A stretch of DNA of 64,000 nucleotides from Bilabrum cf. latius (Eukaryota > Bigyra: Bicosoecida > Bigyra > Bicosoecida). Numbering within the stretch: position 1 is the first letter of the stretch; the number at the start of each line of letters is the position of its first letter. Made by a program: the position numbers and the translations under genes. Under the pieces are notes generated by a model. It was not told the origin of the DNA, ran no database searches, and worked only from the letters and a program-made list of their open reading frames with translations. The stretch spans positions 1,426,001-1,490,000 of the forward strand of contig OZ237737.1 of assembly GCA_965178125.1 (NCBI GenBank), written 5' to 3'. This document shows, piece by piece, positions 23,488 through 36,400 of the stretch.

Positions 23488-24002
23488 ATGGATCGAAGAC
23501 TCGAACATCAGACAAATCCTGTGAAGGTGTCCTACGGTCTGATTGGGCAGGTAGCAGGTCCAACAGCTGGAGAGGCGCCTGGAGAAGACGCAGCCAGGCA
23601 GGTGGCGCTCAGCTGCCCCACGACAGGGCCAGTCTTCGTGGGGAACATGCGGCAGATCGTCAAGGCGCAGGTGGTACGGACGCTCCGCAGCTTCTGTTCA
23701 AGAGAAGCTGCAAGCGAGGTACACGGTCACTCTATCCGCATTGCAGCATTCATAGTGCGTGAGGGGCTTGCACCTCTAAGGCTGAGGTCGCGCGCTGGAT
23801 ACTGGGCGCAGCGCTCGATCATGCGGGAGGCGCCTTTGGGGTCATCAGGCGATTTGGCAGGTGGAAGTCGGCATCTGCATGTGAGGTGTACTTGCGGGGC
23901 TTAAGGGAACGCTTGCCTCCTCTGGAGCTTGGTGGCAGGAGCCTCGATTTGAATAGGCCAGTCTTGGCACTGGCCAGCGCGCTGCAGCTGAACTTGGAGT
24001 AA
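23488..24002 (+). pseudogene. Remnant of a tyrosine recombinase catalytic domain, frameshifted
   Basis: Frame 1 from 23488 gives a conserved-looking stretch, GPVFVGNMRQIVKAQVVRTL then EVHGHSIRIAA, which contains the H-x-x-R motif of tyrosine recombinases. Near 23770-23785 similarity jumps to another frame, which continues with AEVARWILGA, IRRFGRWKSASACEVYLRGL (GRWxS plus a candidate nucleophile Tyr) and ends at TAA 24000-24002. Two frames are needed to cover one domain, so it is probably a decayed copy from a DIRS/Ngaro- or Crypton-like mobile element. The N-terminal part and element ends are not seen. It directly follows the stop of the beta-helix gene. An intron joining the two frames is an alternative, but I find no good splice pair. 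Confidence 0.6.
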
Positions 24003-24456
24003 GCCACAGCAGCAGCGTACAAGACATGGCGTAAAGGTTTGGCTGAGTATTGCACGTGCTCTTCCCAGCCCCGGTTAGTCCGGTCAAGGGTCGCGCACAG
24101 GCACAGCTTTGTCAGGTCTTGCCATGTCCGATTGATTTTGAGACTGGGTTGCGCGTTACGATTGATTGATTTTAAGACTAGGTTGCGCATACACTCTGGC
24201 ATCAGTGAACGATCCACAGATCCAAGCAACTGTAGACCGCATTTCATGTGCACGGCTTGCTTGTCACACATCTTGATATCGAAGCTGTAGCTAAGCTAGA
24301 ATCTCATCGGATCAGCCAAAAACGCAAATCTTGCGTGGGACCGAAAGCACCGCTTGCGCGATGCTGCTCGCCCATACCGCAAGACTCGCGTGCCAGACCC
24401 CTTAAGACAAAGTCAATCTTGCTCCTGGGTACCATCTCGTCCCAGGGTTGACAACC
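24003..24456. other. Convergent intergenic region with repeats
   Basis: It lies between the recombinase remnant and the stop of the 21-kb minus-strand gene. It contains an imperfect direct repeat of 25 bp (24131-24155 and 24165-24189, core ttgcgc) and the second copy of the dispersed repeat. No gene is apparent. Confidence 0.6.
24203..24355. repeat. Dispersed repeat, copy 2 (partner at 14316-14460)
   Basis: About 153 bp, starting cagtgaacgatcc and ending gaaagcaccgctt, match 14316-14460. It lies about 200 bp downstream of the recombinase remnant and 100 bp from the stop of the large minus-strand gene. Sequence outside these limits does not match between the two places. Confidence 0.85.
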
Positions 24457-27400
24457 TCATTCCGTTTCGTTCAAAGGAGAGCCGCTTCCGATGGCAGCCG
24501 GCGTCGATGACTCTGTCGGTGTCTCGGCCGGTGAGCCGGACGCAGCGCTGCCCATCCTCTCGTCAGCAACGGCAGAGCCAGTGCCAGCCTCGCTACTCGC
24601 TGCCCCAACGGATGACGTCGCAGATGAACCACCGAGACTACGTCCGGAGATGCTCCTCTCTATCTTGGCATCGTCAGTGTCGTCCGCAGCCCCAGCCCCG
24701 AGGCCCTTCGACGCAGCCCTCGTGTTCTTACCGCCAGCCCGACGGCGCCTGCCTCCTCCTGCGCGAAGCTGCCGCCTGCGACCCTTGCCGCCGGAGGCAA
24801 AGGCTTCTAGGGCGCTCGTGGACGTGGCTCCGCCACCTAGGGGTGACGGACTCCCCAAGTGACTCGAGACGCTGTCGGCCGCCTGCATGCGAGCCCTGCT
24901 AGGTGACCGCGAAGGAGACACCGAACCGTCCATAGAACCAGCCACAGAACGGATTCCGTCGCCGTCAAGCTCTGCCTCGCCCTATCGCCGCACTGCCCGA
25001 AGATTGGCTTGCACTTTCGCGGTTTCATCCTGCATCTTCTTGAAGTGCTCGCTAAACTGAGCAAACAACCGATGCGGCGGCGCATCACCAGGCATCATGG
25101 ATGCATTGAGCTCCAGGTCGTCCAGTTTGTGCTTCTTCGCCGCGAGCTCCTTGCGGCGCTTGGCTGCCAGCATCGCATTCATGCCGACGCCGGCATTCTC
25201 GTCCGTGCCGTCACTCATCATGCTGTTGCTTCGCTGCCTCGTGTGCAGGGGTGACACCGTGGCGCGCAGCGGGTTAGACATCATTACAGACGAGTCTTGC
25301 TTCGTTGACCCCGAGCTGCTTGCTCCACCAGCACCGCTTCCTCCGAGCAGCTCGTCCGCGTCTTTCCGGCGGTTGCTCGCACTCTCCATGGCAGCCTTGC
25401 GCGCTGCCGCCGCCTTCGGCTTCTTGCATGTCCCTGGAGACATCTCGGCCAGCACGGCGATGGATATTGCACCGAAACAATAGAGCAAGCTGCCCACTAG
25501 CACCATCACGATGATGGTTGTGATCAAAGTCCTCTCAGCTCCTTGCTCGCCCTCCGACTGCTCTCCAGCGTCGTACAGCAAAGCTCCCAAGTTGATCATC
25601 ACTGCAGATGCCATGAGGATCGAATCAACAGTGTTTAGGTTGGTATGCATGGTCTCCTCCAGCAGCTTTTCGTGCTCGAGGCGCTTCATCGCCCCCGTCA
25701 GCTGCTGCGTGGACTTCTTGCCGCTCTTGCCCTTGCCTTTATCAGACGAACCAGAGTTCATCATCTGGATCCATAGGCTGTTGCCAGTCTGCCCGCCGTC
25801 TCGCCGACCGCGCCCCTGCAAGCTGCGCTTGGCCTAGCGCAGCGTGTCCAGGATCTTGGCGTGGTAGTGGTCTCCTGCCCTGGCAAGCCTGTCGTTCTCG
25901 CTGAGCACTCGGGCGTGCTCTCCGTAGCACAAGTACGGCCTCCAGCTCACCGTGATCACGAACGAATAGAAGGTCACCAGCAGGGCAAAGGCCAGCTGGA
26001 ACGAGGCGTTCGACTGGAACAAGATACCGGTGGCCGCAAACAGGAACTTGCGGGCAAGAAGCACGAGCATGAACATGTACGAGTACTTCGGGACGAAGAA
26101 GGAGTACATGCGGGAGTTTGCCCTTCTGAACTCGTAGTGCGGGTTGCTGCTCTTCGTGTTGCCCAAGTTCGCGGCTCGCAAGTACTGGTCCTCGATGACC
26201 GCGTCTCTGTTGGTGTATAGCCACCACCCGATTAGAATCGGAATCACACCATTGTACACGAGCAGGGCGATGATGCCAACAGGAAGCAGCTGCATGTGCA
26301 ACCCCCCCGGCTCGTAGCATGGCACGGCCGTAGACGTCATGTAGAGGATCCCACGACCATCGCTGGGCAGCGGCGGCTCGCAAGCGAACACGTCCAGAGC
26401 TGTGCGCGTGATGAGAAGATGCGTCACGTAATACAGCATGAACAGCGTGCTGATGGTGGGACCCAGGTGGTTGCACCGTGTGTCTTTTCCCGCACCCATA
26501 ACGATGGACCTGTAGATGTACACTGCCAGGAATACTACTCCGAGGATGGAAGCAGCAGCAAGGGGTAGGACCATCGTGCCGAACCACCGCAGACGGAAGT
26601 CAAGGCCGTTCACGAGACACTCCGGGGCGGTGATGTTGATGTCGAGGGAGAAGGCTGACAATACATCGAAGAAGCGCAGCAACCAGACGGGCCAAGTGAT
26701 GTCAGCTCTTGCAAAAATGGCCAGCAACTACAGGTAGTCGACTGCTACCGTACCGTAGTTGACAGTCTGCAATCCCTTCACGTTGACGATGTACGCACCG
26801 ATGGCAACAAAGATAACCATCAGCACGAAGAGAGCCATGAGAAGCTCGGGGTTCTGCGGACACTCTCGGCAGTCGCCGGTCACGTCACGGAAAAAGCCGC
26901 TGCTGCAATCACCGCAGAGATCTCCAGTGTACTCAGCCGCGCAAGTGTTGTTGCCCAGGCATGCATCGGCTGGCTAGCACGAGGCAAAGAACGGGCAGGT
27001 GGGGCGCCCTTGCCGTTCCTCTGGGCACACGCCGTAATACCTGTCGGTAGGCTCGAGCTCCAGCCTCCAGAAACCCGGGAGTGAGAACGGTTCTTCGAGC
27101 TCGCCGGGGCACTCAGCTCCCTGTGGGCAGCTGAGGCACAATTCGCCTTCCTGCCCGTAGTAGTTCACTGGGCACAGCGAATAGAAGAGGTTGTTCAGCT
27201 CTGCATCGAAGAAGCGTGACTGCCCAGCCACGACAATGGTCACGTTTTGGCTGCCAACAGGGATGCGGGGCACTGCGCATCGCAGGAACGCCTGACCGCC
27301 ACGCTCGCCCGTCTGCTCATCCCTGACCCACTCAATCTCAGTGCAACGCTGCCCGCTGAGAAGCAAGTCAAGCAGCACCGGGTGGGGCCTTGCCGCGAGA

Positions 27401-30400
27401 GGCTCATCGTCCGCATTCTGCAGCGCCCTGCGGCTGGAGGATTCCGCTGCATCGTCTCCTTCGGCACGGCTGGCCTCTAGATCTTGGGCCCAGTATTCCA
27501 CCGGGCTGAGTCGCAGCAGCTGCTCGTCCGATCCATCCATGAATCGCTACAGATCATTTGGAGCTGGTAGCGAGCTCGGATCGAACAGCAGGGCATCGTG
27601 ACCAAGATTGGCACCCATGATGATCAAGTCGGCACCTGTTCCGTCAAAGGGAGTTGGCTCTACAACGCTGAGACCAGGCGCGAAGTACGCAAACTCCCCA
27701 ACCGGCGCTCGAATGAATTCTCCTGTGGGTCCCCACTCAGCGAGTCGCTCAACATACAGACTGACCTGCAGCCCACCACCCTGTCCCGGCGGTAAACGGA
27801 TAGCAACTTGATCATCGGACCATGACGCGATGCACGGTGTGCGCGGGACGCAGCCTGTGCTCTCCAGTAGCAGAGCATCGCCCCATCCCGCCTGCACCTA
27901 CGCCTCCACCTCGGAGCACAGAGACGTAATCACAGTATCCTCCCGACTGGGGGCACCCAGCTCCGGGTCGCCAGGCCCGAAATTGCTCGTGCTGACTACG
28001 GCATCACCACTAGCAGGCCACGTCCGAAGGCCACTGGCCAGCTATCGCCTGGATTCTGCAGAGTTCCAGGAGGACGGGGTGTTCTCACTGACAAGCGCAC
28101 TCGTGTTGGTCGGGTCGGCGATCAGCGGTAGGCCGCTTGGAGGGGCGTTGGCCACTTGCCGGTCGGGGGCCAGCATTGTCAGCACTTCTTGGGGTAGCGT
28201 GGTGGCAGCATGCAGCACGATGGCCGGGGGTCGCACAGAGCCAAGAGAAGCCCCGATGATCGTCATAATTTCGGGCGAGCAGCACAGTCGTCTGGTATCG
28301 GATCCTGCCGGCAGCCGTGTGATCCTTGCGCGGTACGCAGCGACGCTCTCCAGCCGGATGCAGCCGTCAGTGCGACCTTGAAGTGGGAACGCGCCCTCGA
28401 TTGATGGCTCGCTGTACGTGACCTTCACCTCATTCGGAAATGTCTGCGATGCCGCAAAGAGCCGAAGGGTAGCAACGCCCTGTCCTGGGGGCAGCACAGC
28501 AACGACGATATCGTGAGTGGCCTCGAGCACTCGGATCGGAGCACCACCAAGAGTGACGTCAGCACTTGGACCAAAATCAGACCCACGGAACGTGACTGCC
28601 ATGGGCACTCGGCGGGTGCGGGGAGTCTCGCCGCTGTCCACCGCGATGGAGTCGAGCAGATCAGGTCGTGCTCCAGGAGCGGAGTCTGGCACGAGACCAT
28701 CGGTGTCAAGTTTCAGAACAGCTGGCTCGATGGAGTCCAGCCGTGGCTCGCGGTAGTCGATCCGAAGCGGAGGGAACTCCGGCTCAGATCCCTCTTCTGC
28801 GCCTGGTGCCGAAGAGTTACTGGACTGACCATCGACAAACACGACGATTTGAATGTCCTCGCCCTGTCCCTCTGGTACGACAAACTCGATTTCATCATGG
28901 CTCCAGCTGGTCACGTTCACCCGCTCGTCGCCCATTACAACGAAGCTGCCAGGCACGCCAGCGATGGGGCCCGCTCCGAAGTTCCTGCCGCGGATAGTGA
29001 CTGATTGCCCACCCGCAGTGCCAGCCAGCAACGGCCAAGGCTCAGTTTGCTCTGCAAATATGCGGGGCGGCCCGTAGTCCAGTACGAGGGAGTTGGAAAC
29101 CTGGTTTGCGGCTCGCAGCTGCACCTGATTTGCTCTGCCGCTGCCTTCCGGCACCATGAAGCCGACAGAAGTGTGCCCGCTCGCGTCCAGACGCACGACT
29201 TGCGGCAATGGCAGTGCCACACCGTTGACGAGTACTTCGGGAACGATACCCATCGAAGAGCCCCGCAGCGTGACGTTGTAAACTGCGCCCCGAGTCGGCC
29301 AGCCGCCAGTGGGGGACAGCAGCTGCGAGGCATCGGGTGCGTCCCAGCGCAGCGTGTCAAGCCTCGGAGCATCATAGTTGAACACCTGGCTAGACTCGAG
29401 GCTCCTGTCCTCTCCACGACTGACAGTCATGGAGAGACCCGCGCCCTATCCCTGCGGGATTGTGCACTCGAAGCGGGCCCACAAGTCCCTCCGCGGTTCG
29501 CAGTCCCCTGTCAGGGGACAATCCAGCCCTCCGTCCTAAAGCTCCTCGAAGCTGGATGGATCCACGGCGCACTCGAAGGGTCCAATTGAGGCTCCGATAC
29601 GGTCGGCACTGCTGCGGCTGGCCAAAAATCTGGAAGTAACTGAGACCTTGCCGCCACCTTGGGACGCTGACGACGGTGGCGAGAAGCTAACGACCACTGG
29701 AGAGCGTTGGCGGAAGAGTAGCGGCTCCGTGAGCACGCCATCGATCCCCTGCTCCAGGACCACGAGCCCTGCCTGCACTGGCTCCATGGAAGCAGGTAAC
29801 ACGTCCAGCATGCACCGCACCTGCGTATGCGTCCAGAAGGTCGGGTCCTGGGTATTGGATGACAAAGAATCGCCAACACCAGAACCAGCGCCCGCCGCCG
29901 ACTGAACTGTGCACTGCACGACCGGAGGATCGCTAGAAGGCGGTACACCAGCAGCTGGGGGCTTCAGGCCGTCAAAATCGGCCACAATGGCGGCCGGGCT
30001 TGATGTTGTGTTGGTGTCCAAGACACTTCCGTCCTGTGACACTACTCTGACAGCAACAAGCACCCGCCCCCCCAGGCCGAAGTTGCCACCGCGAATGATG
30101 AGTACCCGACGAGCGCTGGTGGGCTCATCGGGATCTTCCACTACGATCATCTCGCGGATGAACGGATCAGCATAGGAAAAGTGAAGCTCATTTGAGGTCC
30201 TACCACCAACCTGTGCCCGGATGACACGGTTCTTGCCGTCGGCCGGAGGCACGATTATGTCGGCACAATAAAGGTCAGGATCTTGCGAGGCCGATGCGAT
30301 GGGTAGGGCCGGCTCGGCTCCAGAAGCGATGCTACCAGGCTCTGCCACAGCACCGCCGGCGCCTCCCACAGCGGCAGTCCACGCGGCAAACGCCGGGGAA

Positions 30401-33400
30401 TGCGGCATCGGGTCGAAGTAATCAGCAAACACCCTTGCAAACGCATCCGCGTCCACACGCGTGGAAGCGTCACACGGTATCTCCGAGTACTGCTTCTGAA
30501 CGGGCTGCTTGTTGCTCGGGGAGGTTGCTGCACTGACCACGAGCCCGTCTACTGCACGGCCGATGTCCTGCCCAACGATGCGGATCACACCGCCAGTCGT
30601 TGGTACTCGGTTGTAGGTGTACTCGAACTCGGCGGGATTCTCGTTCGGGGGAATCGCAACACCAAGTACGCTGGCGGCACGCAACTGAATGGCAAGAAGC
30701 CTCGGCGGGGCGTAATCCATCGACACAGGGGACTATGTCTGTCCCGTAGAACCAGCCGCCGACTGCGAGTCCTGTCCACCCACGCTCACAACAGCGAGGT
30801 GATTGCTGCCCACCCCTTGTAGAGTTTGGCAGGAGATTTGACGGTGCTCAGCTGTGATGTTGCAAGCCGAAGCCGGAAGGATGTACGGGCCCAACGCAAC
30901 CGAATCGAGGTACGTGAAAGAGATTCCATCCCCGCCGCTAGCTAGAGAGCGCTCCGAGAGTTGTTGCAGAGACAAGCTATGCATTTCATCAGCACCGTCC
31001 ATGAGGCTCAAAGGGTCCTCGCTAGTGTTCAATGCCACGTCCTTGATGGCCTACCTGGTGATCGATTCAAGGGTAAGCCCTTTGTGCACTGGCTTGGAGG
31101 CATTTCCAAAGTTCCGACCGTCGATGACCAGAGGCTCACCCCCACGGGTCGAGTAACCACGCTCGCGAGCAGGTGCAGATACGGCGGAGATCTGCGGGGG
31201 AAGGTAAGACGTCCTCGGAGCTGCCGACTGCACGCTGTCCACCACCACATTAATGCGGAGGCCACGGCCTGCACCCTCAGATGTGGTGCACTGAATGGCG
31301 GTGTGAGCCTCAAGGATAAAGCAGCCAGCACCTTCAAACTGGGTGCCGTCCGACTGGCCCCAGGATACTCGATCAAGCGTCAGTGAGGATTCCCCTAAGT
31401 TGGCACCGTGCAGCACTAGCGTCTCGCTTCCTGGTGTCGAGGCCGCGGGTGATGCTTCGCCGCTGGTGTGAGTGATAAAGGGGGGAGCATAGCGTACGTC
31501 ATTCCGCAGGAAGACAGGAGAGGTCTGGCCACCCACAACGATCTGAGTGAAGTGGTTCCTGCCGGTGCCGCTCTACGTCAAGCAGACCAGCGTTGTGTGC
31601 TCCTGCTCCATGCGACAACCCCCGGCGACGTACCAGCTCGTGCGTCCCCTGCGTCGTTCAGAGATTGGTGTTGTCGAGGCTGGACCGGCCCCGGGACTCG
31701 GATCCTCCGGGTTCAACGAGGGCACCGAGTACGGCCCGGCGTATTCGAATGATCCGTTCGCAGGGCCACCGGTCTACTGGATCCACGACTGGATGGCGCC
31801 TCCATCAGAGTGAGCACTGAGCGGGCCGTACGCCACTGCATCCCTCGCCACGAGCATGCGGGAGCGGTACCAGTCCGCGTCCAGCTGCCTCTAACTATTC
31901 TCCATTTCTACGACATCAGCCCCTGGCAGCGAGTTGAGCGCCAGACCCACAGATTCTGCTTCGAGATCACTCGCTGCGGAGCGGAGAGTCCTGGTCCGGA
32001 CTGCCATCGCACCCGTGTCGGCCGATTCAACGTAAAGCTCGGCAACTTCAACCGTGAGTGGGCCGAACCCTGTCCCGTTAACAACGATTCTCGCCCCACC
32101 CGAGGTAGGCGAAGCAGTCGCACCGGCCCCAAATATCTGCGTGATGCGGGGTTCCTCGTAGCTTGTGCGAGTGGTGGTCAGCTCGGAACTTGTCTGCCCA
32201 CCGACGAGCAGCCGCCACGAATACCTTGTCCCGATCCCGCGCGGTGTGGTGCAGACAGCGCCCTCGTGCGGCGCCGTGACCACGCAGTCTGCCATCATGA
32301 GAACCTCTTGCTCGCCCCCGATCGCCTGCAGAGCTTCTTGCCGCCTCTGCAGCTGCAAAGTTGCGGTACCATCAGCACCAGAAAGGAAATCTGGACTGTC
32401 GCGCATCGAATCCCAGACCTGGTCGCTGCCAATGAATCCGCGGAGAATTGCCACCAGTGGCGCGGAAGAGCCACCTGGGCCAAAGTTGGCCCCCGAAACG
32501 AAGATCTGGTCACCTCCGCGGCCGGAAAGACTGTTCAGCGCAACTGTTGGCGTTCCATCAGGGTTGCTCTGGGCTGACTCCAGAGAGGTGAGCACTGGCG
32601 CTCGGAAGGACAAAAGCAGAGTGCTGCTCTCTGGCCGAGCCGCACCGATCGAGATTGACCCGGACTGCAGCTCCAGTAGCTCTGACTCCCTAGCAGCTAC
32701 ATACTCCTCCCGTGTTTCGCTCCGCTGACCAGCCACCGTAATGATGGGCCAGTAGCCAGTTCCAACCCCCTCAGAGCTGCGGCAAGTCGTGGTCTGGTGG
32801 TCGACCACCTGGCAACCGGAGAATGCAATCGTTCGACCTTCGCTAGACTCTGCCATCGCGGATATCTCTGTTCCGACTGGCCCGAAGTCTCTGCCCTCGA
32901 ATTGTACGAGGTCGCCTCCCTGTGTTCGAAGCAATGGCGCGTCGACTGTGAGCACAGTCGGGGGTGCATAGCTGGTGGCCTACGGCCTCTCCGGACTGCC
33001 TGCAGCAGGGAGCGTGTGCCTCTCCGAAACGATGCCTCCGTACGCCGTAGCATCGATGCTCAGGCGCCAGCGATGATCCGCTCCGGCTCCCTCGACGGTA
33101 GTACACCGCACGATGGTACCAGCCTCTACTACTTGGCAGTTGGCCGCCTCGTATTCGCAGCTGCTGACGAACGGGTCAGGCTCCACTGTCCCTGGAATAC
33201 CAAGCGACCAGTCCGGGGCACCGCTGGAGGCATCAAACGAGCTTGATGGACCAGAGGGCTCGCACGAGTAGAAGGCACGCACCACCGGAGGGATTGCGTC
33301 GATGCCTTGCTGGCCAATGCCCGTGCCGGTGATCTCGACTTCCTGCCCTCCCACAGTTGCCAGGTCGTCTGGCTGCGCTCCTACCACCCTCAATCGCTCG

Positions 33401-36400
33401 ATAGTCAGGTCTACCACATCCTCCACCTGCAGCACCACCACCATCTCAGCATAGAGAATGTCAGGGTGGCTGTCGAATGGCCTGTCGACACAACGAATGG
33501 TTGCATTATACTAGGTATACTTCTCGAAGTCGAGCACGCTCCTGGCACCGAATCGCGGAGACCGCAAGCTCACCTGCCCGGTGGCCTCGTCGATCGCGAG
33601 GGTTTCGACCAGCTGCTGCGAGGCCTCGTCTCGGGTCTCATCAGAGAATGTGCCGTCGTGGAACACTCGCCGGACTTGGTGCAGGACGTACCTGATTGCG
33701 TCACTATCGGGATCCACGCACGACACATTCATGAGAGTTGTACCGGCAGCGCTACCCTCTGGCAACGAAGAGTGGTACACAACAGGGCCTTCTCCGAACG
33801 GAACTGGTCGCCTCTCGCCGCCACCAACAGAGCTAGGCGGCTCTAGTGCCATAGGACGTTCCAGCACGTCTTCAACCCGCACCGTGATTGGCACCTCGCG
33901 GACGTTGCTCTCTGTATCTTCTACTCGCAGGGTTGCGTTGTACTCGGAACGATGCTCGAAATCGAGCATGGCCAACGTTCGTAGGGCAGGGTCGCTCGGA
34001 CTCTCCGCGTACCCTGTTGCCACAGAGGCAGGTTCCACGGTAGGGATGGTCGGGGTCAGATAGAATCTGGGTGACTGCATGGGCGGGTTCCGGATCAAAG
34101 ATCGCTCCTCCGCAGACAAAGTTCCGGGTGTGTTGGAGCCACCGCTCGTGATTCCTCCGTCAATCCCACCATCTGCTGTCGTAGTGGCGTTCTAGGCAAT
34201 GACAACGAACATGGAGGAGAACTCAGCCGCTGCTGCAGTCCTGTCCTCAGCATCACCAGCCATTGCAGACGTGTCTGGCGACAGCAAGAAGCTGAGTGGC
34301 TGGCGTTTCTCATCGTAGAAATCAGCGAGGAAATCAGAGGGGTGCCGCATCGAGTCGAAGCTCAAGGGGAAGTCTGGAGCCGACAGCTCTGGGACAACCA
34401 TGAACAATCTTTCTGACGGCACAACCGGGGGCTCTGACACATCGGTTACCGCAATGCTGAGCACACCGATAGCCGTGAGGTTCCCCACACCTGAATCCGT
34501 CACTGAAATGGTGACAGTGAACGTGCGATGCAAGCCGGGGCATCCATACAGGGGCTCTTCCCTGTCACACTCGAAGTTGAACACTGGAAGGTCCACTTGC
34601 TGCACCGAAATGACTCCAGTACTCGGGTCGATCACGAGCACATCAGCAGCCTGAGACGGATCGACGGACACGATGCCAAATGTGAGGACATCCCCCAGAT
34701 CGACATCAGTCGCCATTACTGCTGGACCAGATACAGCTGTGCCGTCTGCTGCGTTCTCGGGGATCGACCTTGTTGCGCCCGCGTTCGTGATCACTGGCCT
34801 TGAGTTCGAGTTCTGGACAGGAACCTGCACCAAGATTCGGGACGAGAGGCCATCAAAGTCCCTGCATTCAATGACCAACTCGAACTACTTGGGGAACTGC
34901 TTGTCCATGAACAGCAGAGAACGGAGCAACCCAGTTTCGGGATCAAATTCGAAGTATCCCGGATCAACTGGATCGTCCTGAACGAACGACATGCTAGCAT
35001 TCTGCACGCCAGCTTCCACGTCTTCATCCCGGCAAATGATGGGCAAGCCCAGAATAGTCTCGTTGGAGTCTCGCTCGACGATGCTACGGTTCGTCTTCAC
35101 GAGAGCACCGCTAGAGTGCGAGGTTTCGAGCTCAATGACATCATCTCCACTAAAATATGGCATCTCGTTCATATCATCAACGTGCAGAACGAAGTCGGCG
35201 GTTGCGGTCGTGCCATCGGCACTGAGATCAGTTGCAATGACCTGAATGAAACGAGTCTCGGCATCTTCGTGCGAGAGGACTTTTCGAGCGCCTGCCAGGT
35301 CGAGCTCGAGACGGAACCAGTTCGCAGTGCCGCTGCTGGCCAGAACGTCATCACTGGGCGAGGGGCTGCGAGAGGCAAGGGATGCTATCGCCGACGACAC
35401 CGCCGTGGCATTTCCCGTAAGGTTCACGAGCTTGAACATGCCCTCCTGGTCGCTGGCACGACCCCCAGTTCGGACCTGGGCGGTGAACAGATCGGCTTCG
35501 TAGTCCAAAACGGCGAACGGCATGGACACCCATGTGCCCTTTGCCAAGTTCTCATCCACGCGCCGCAGCTCGCAGCTCCGAACCTTGGATCCAGAGTGGA
35601 GAGTGAAGCGCGCATCATTAAAAGATGCCAAAGCTGTGCTGTTTGTATCCTGTTGTGCACGAGCAGCCGCACGATCCACAGGGGACATGATTTGAGCGAA
35701 AGCAGAGCGTCCGAAGCACGAGCCGCGAAGTCCTTGGATAAAGTATTCGCTCCCGAACAGCGTGTAGGCTTGGCAGGTTGCAAGACCAGTGCAGGCTCGT
35801 TCGCAGCGCTCCCAATCGTCCTCAAAATCATCTTCTGCGGACAGCAGGAAAACATTGACGCCGTCTGCATCTGTCTGGGAGTTGGCTAGGCCCTGCACGC
35901 TGGAGAAGCCAGGGTAACGCACGTACGCAATGTCGGCATCGTCTGCTGTAGGGCATGCCGGGAACTGGGGCGGGTCATTGGCATCCTCAACAGAGATAGT
36001 GTAGGTGCACGTCACGTTGCGCGCCCCGTTGCTGTTGCTACCACCGGTGCCATCAGGGTCGCCCGCCCCGCCACCGGAGAGGTCCCCGTTGTCCCCGCCC
36101 GAGTCTCCTCCAGTGCCGCCGGCGTCACCGCTCCCGTCGGTGCTACCAGTATCACCTCCACCGCCGTTCGAGTTCTACGAGTCTGGGTCATCCAACTCGC
36201 CATCGGCGACCATCACAGTCAGAGTGTACGAGCTCTGTGTCTCAAAGTCGAGCGGGCGAGCAACCGTGATGTTGCCGTCAGGCAGCACCGCGAACGCATC
36301 TCCCAAGTTGCCCTCCTCGATGCTATACACCAGCACGTCCCCTTCGTCCTAGTCGCTGGCCTCCACTTTGCCCACAAAACTGCCGGGGAGCGCCGTTTCG

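Noticed and set aside
25742-26587. 281-codon minus-strand ORF overlapping the TM region
   Set aside because: It is a shadow in another frame of the giant gene, whose own frame has clear TM helices there.
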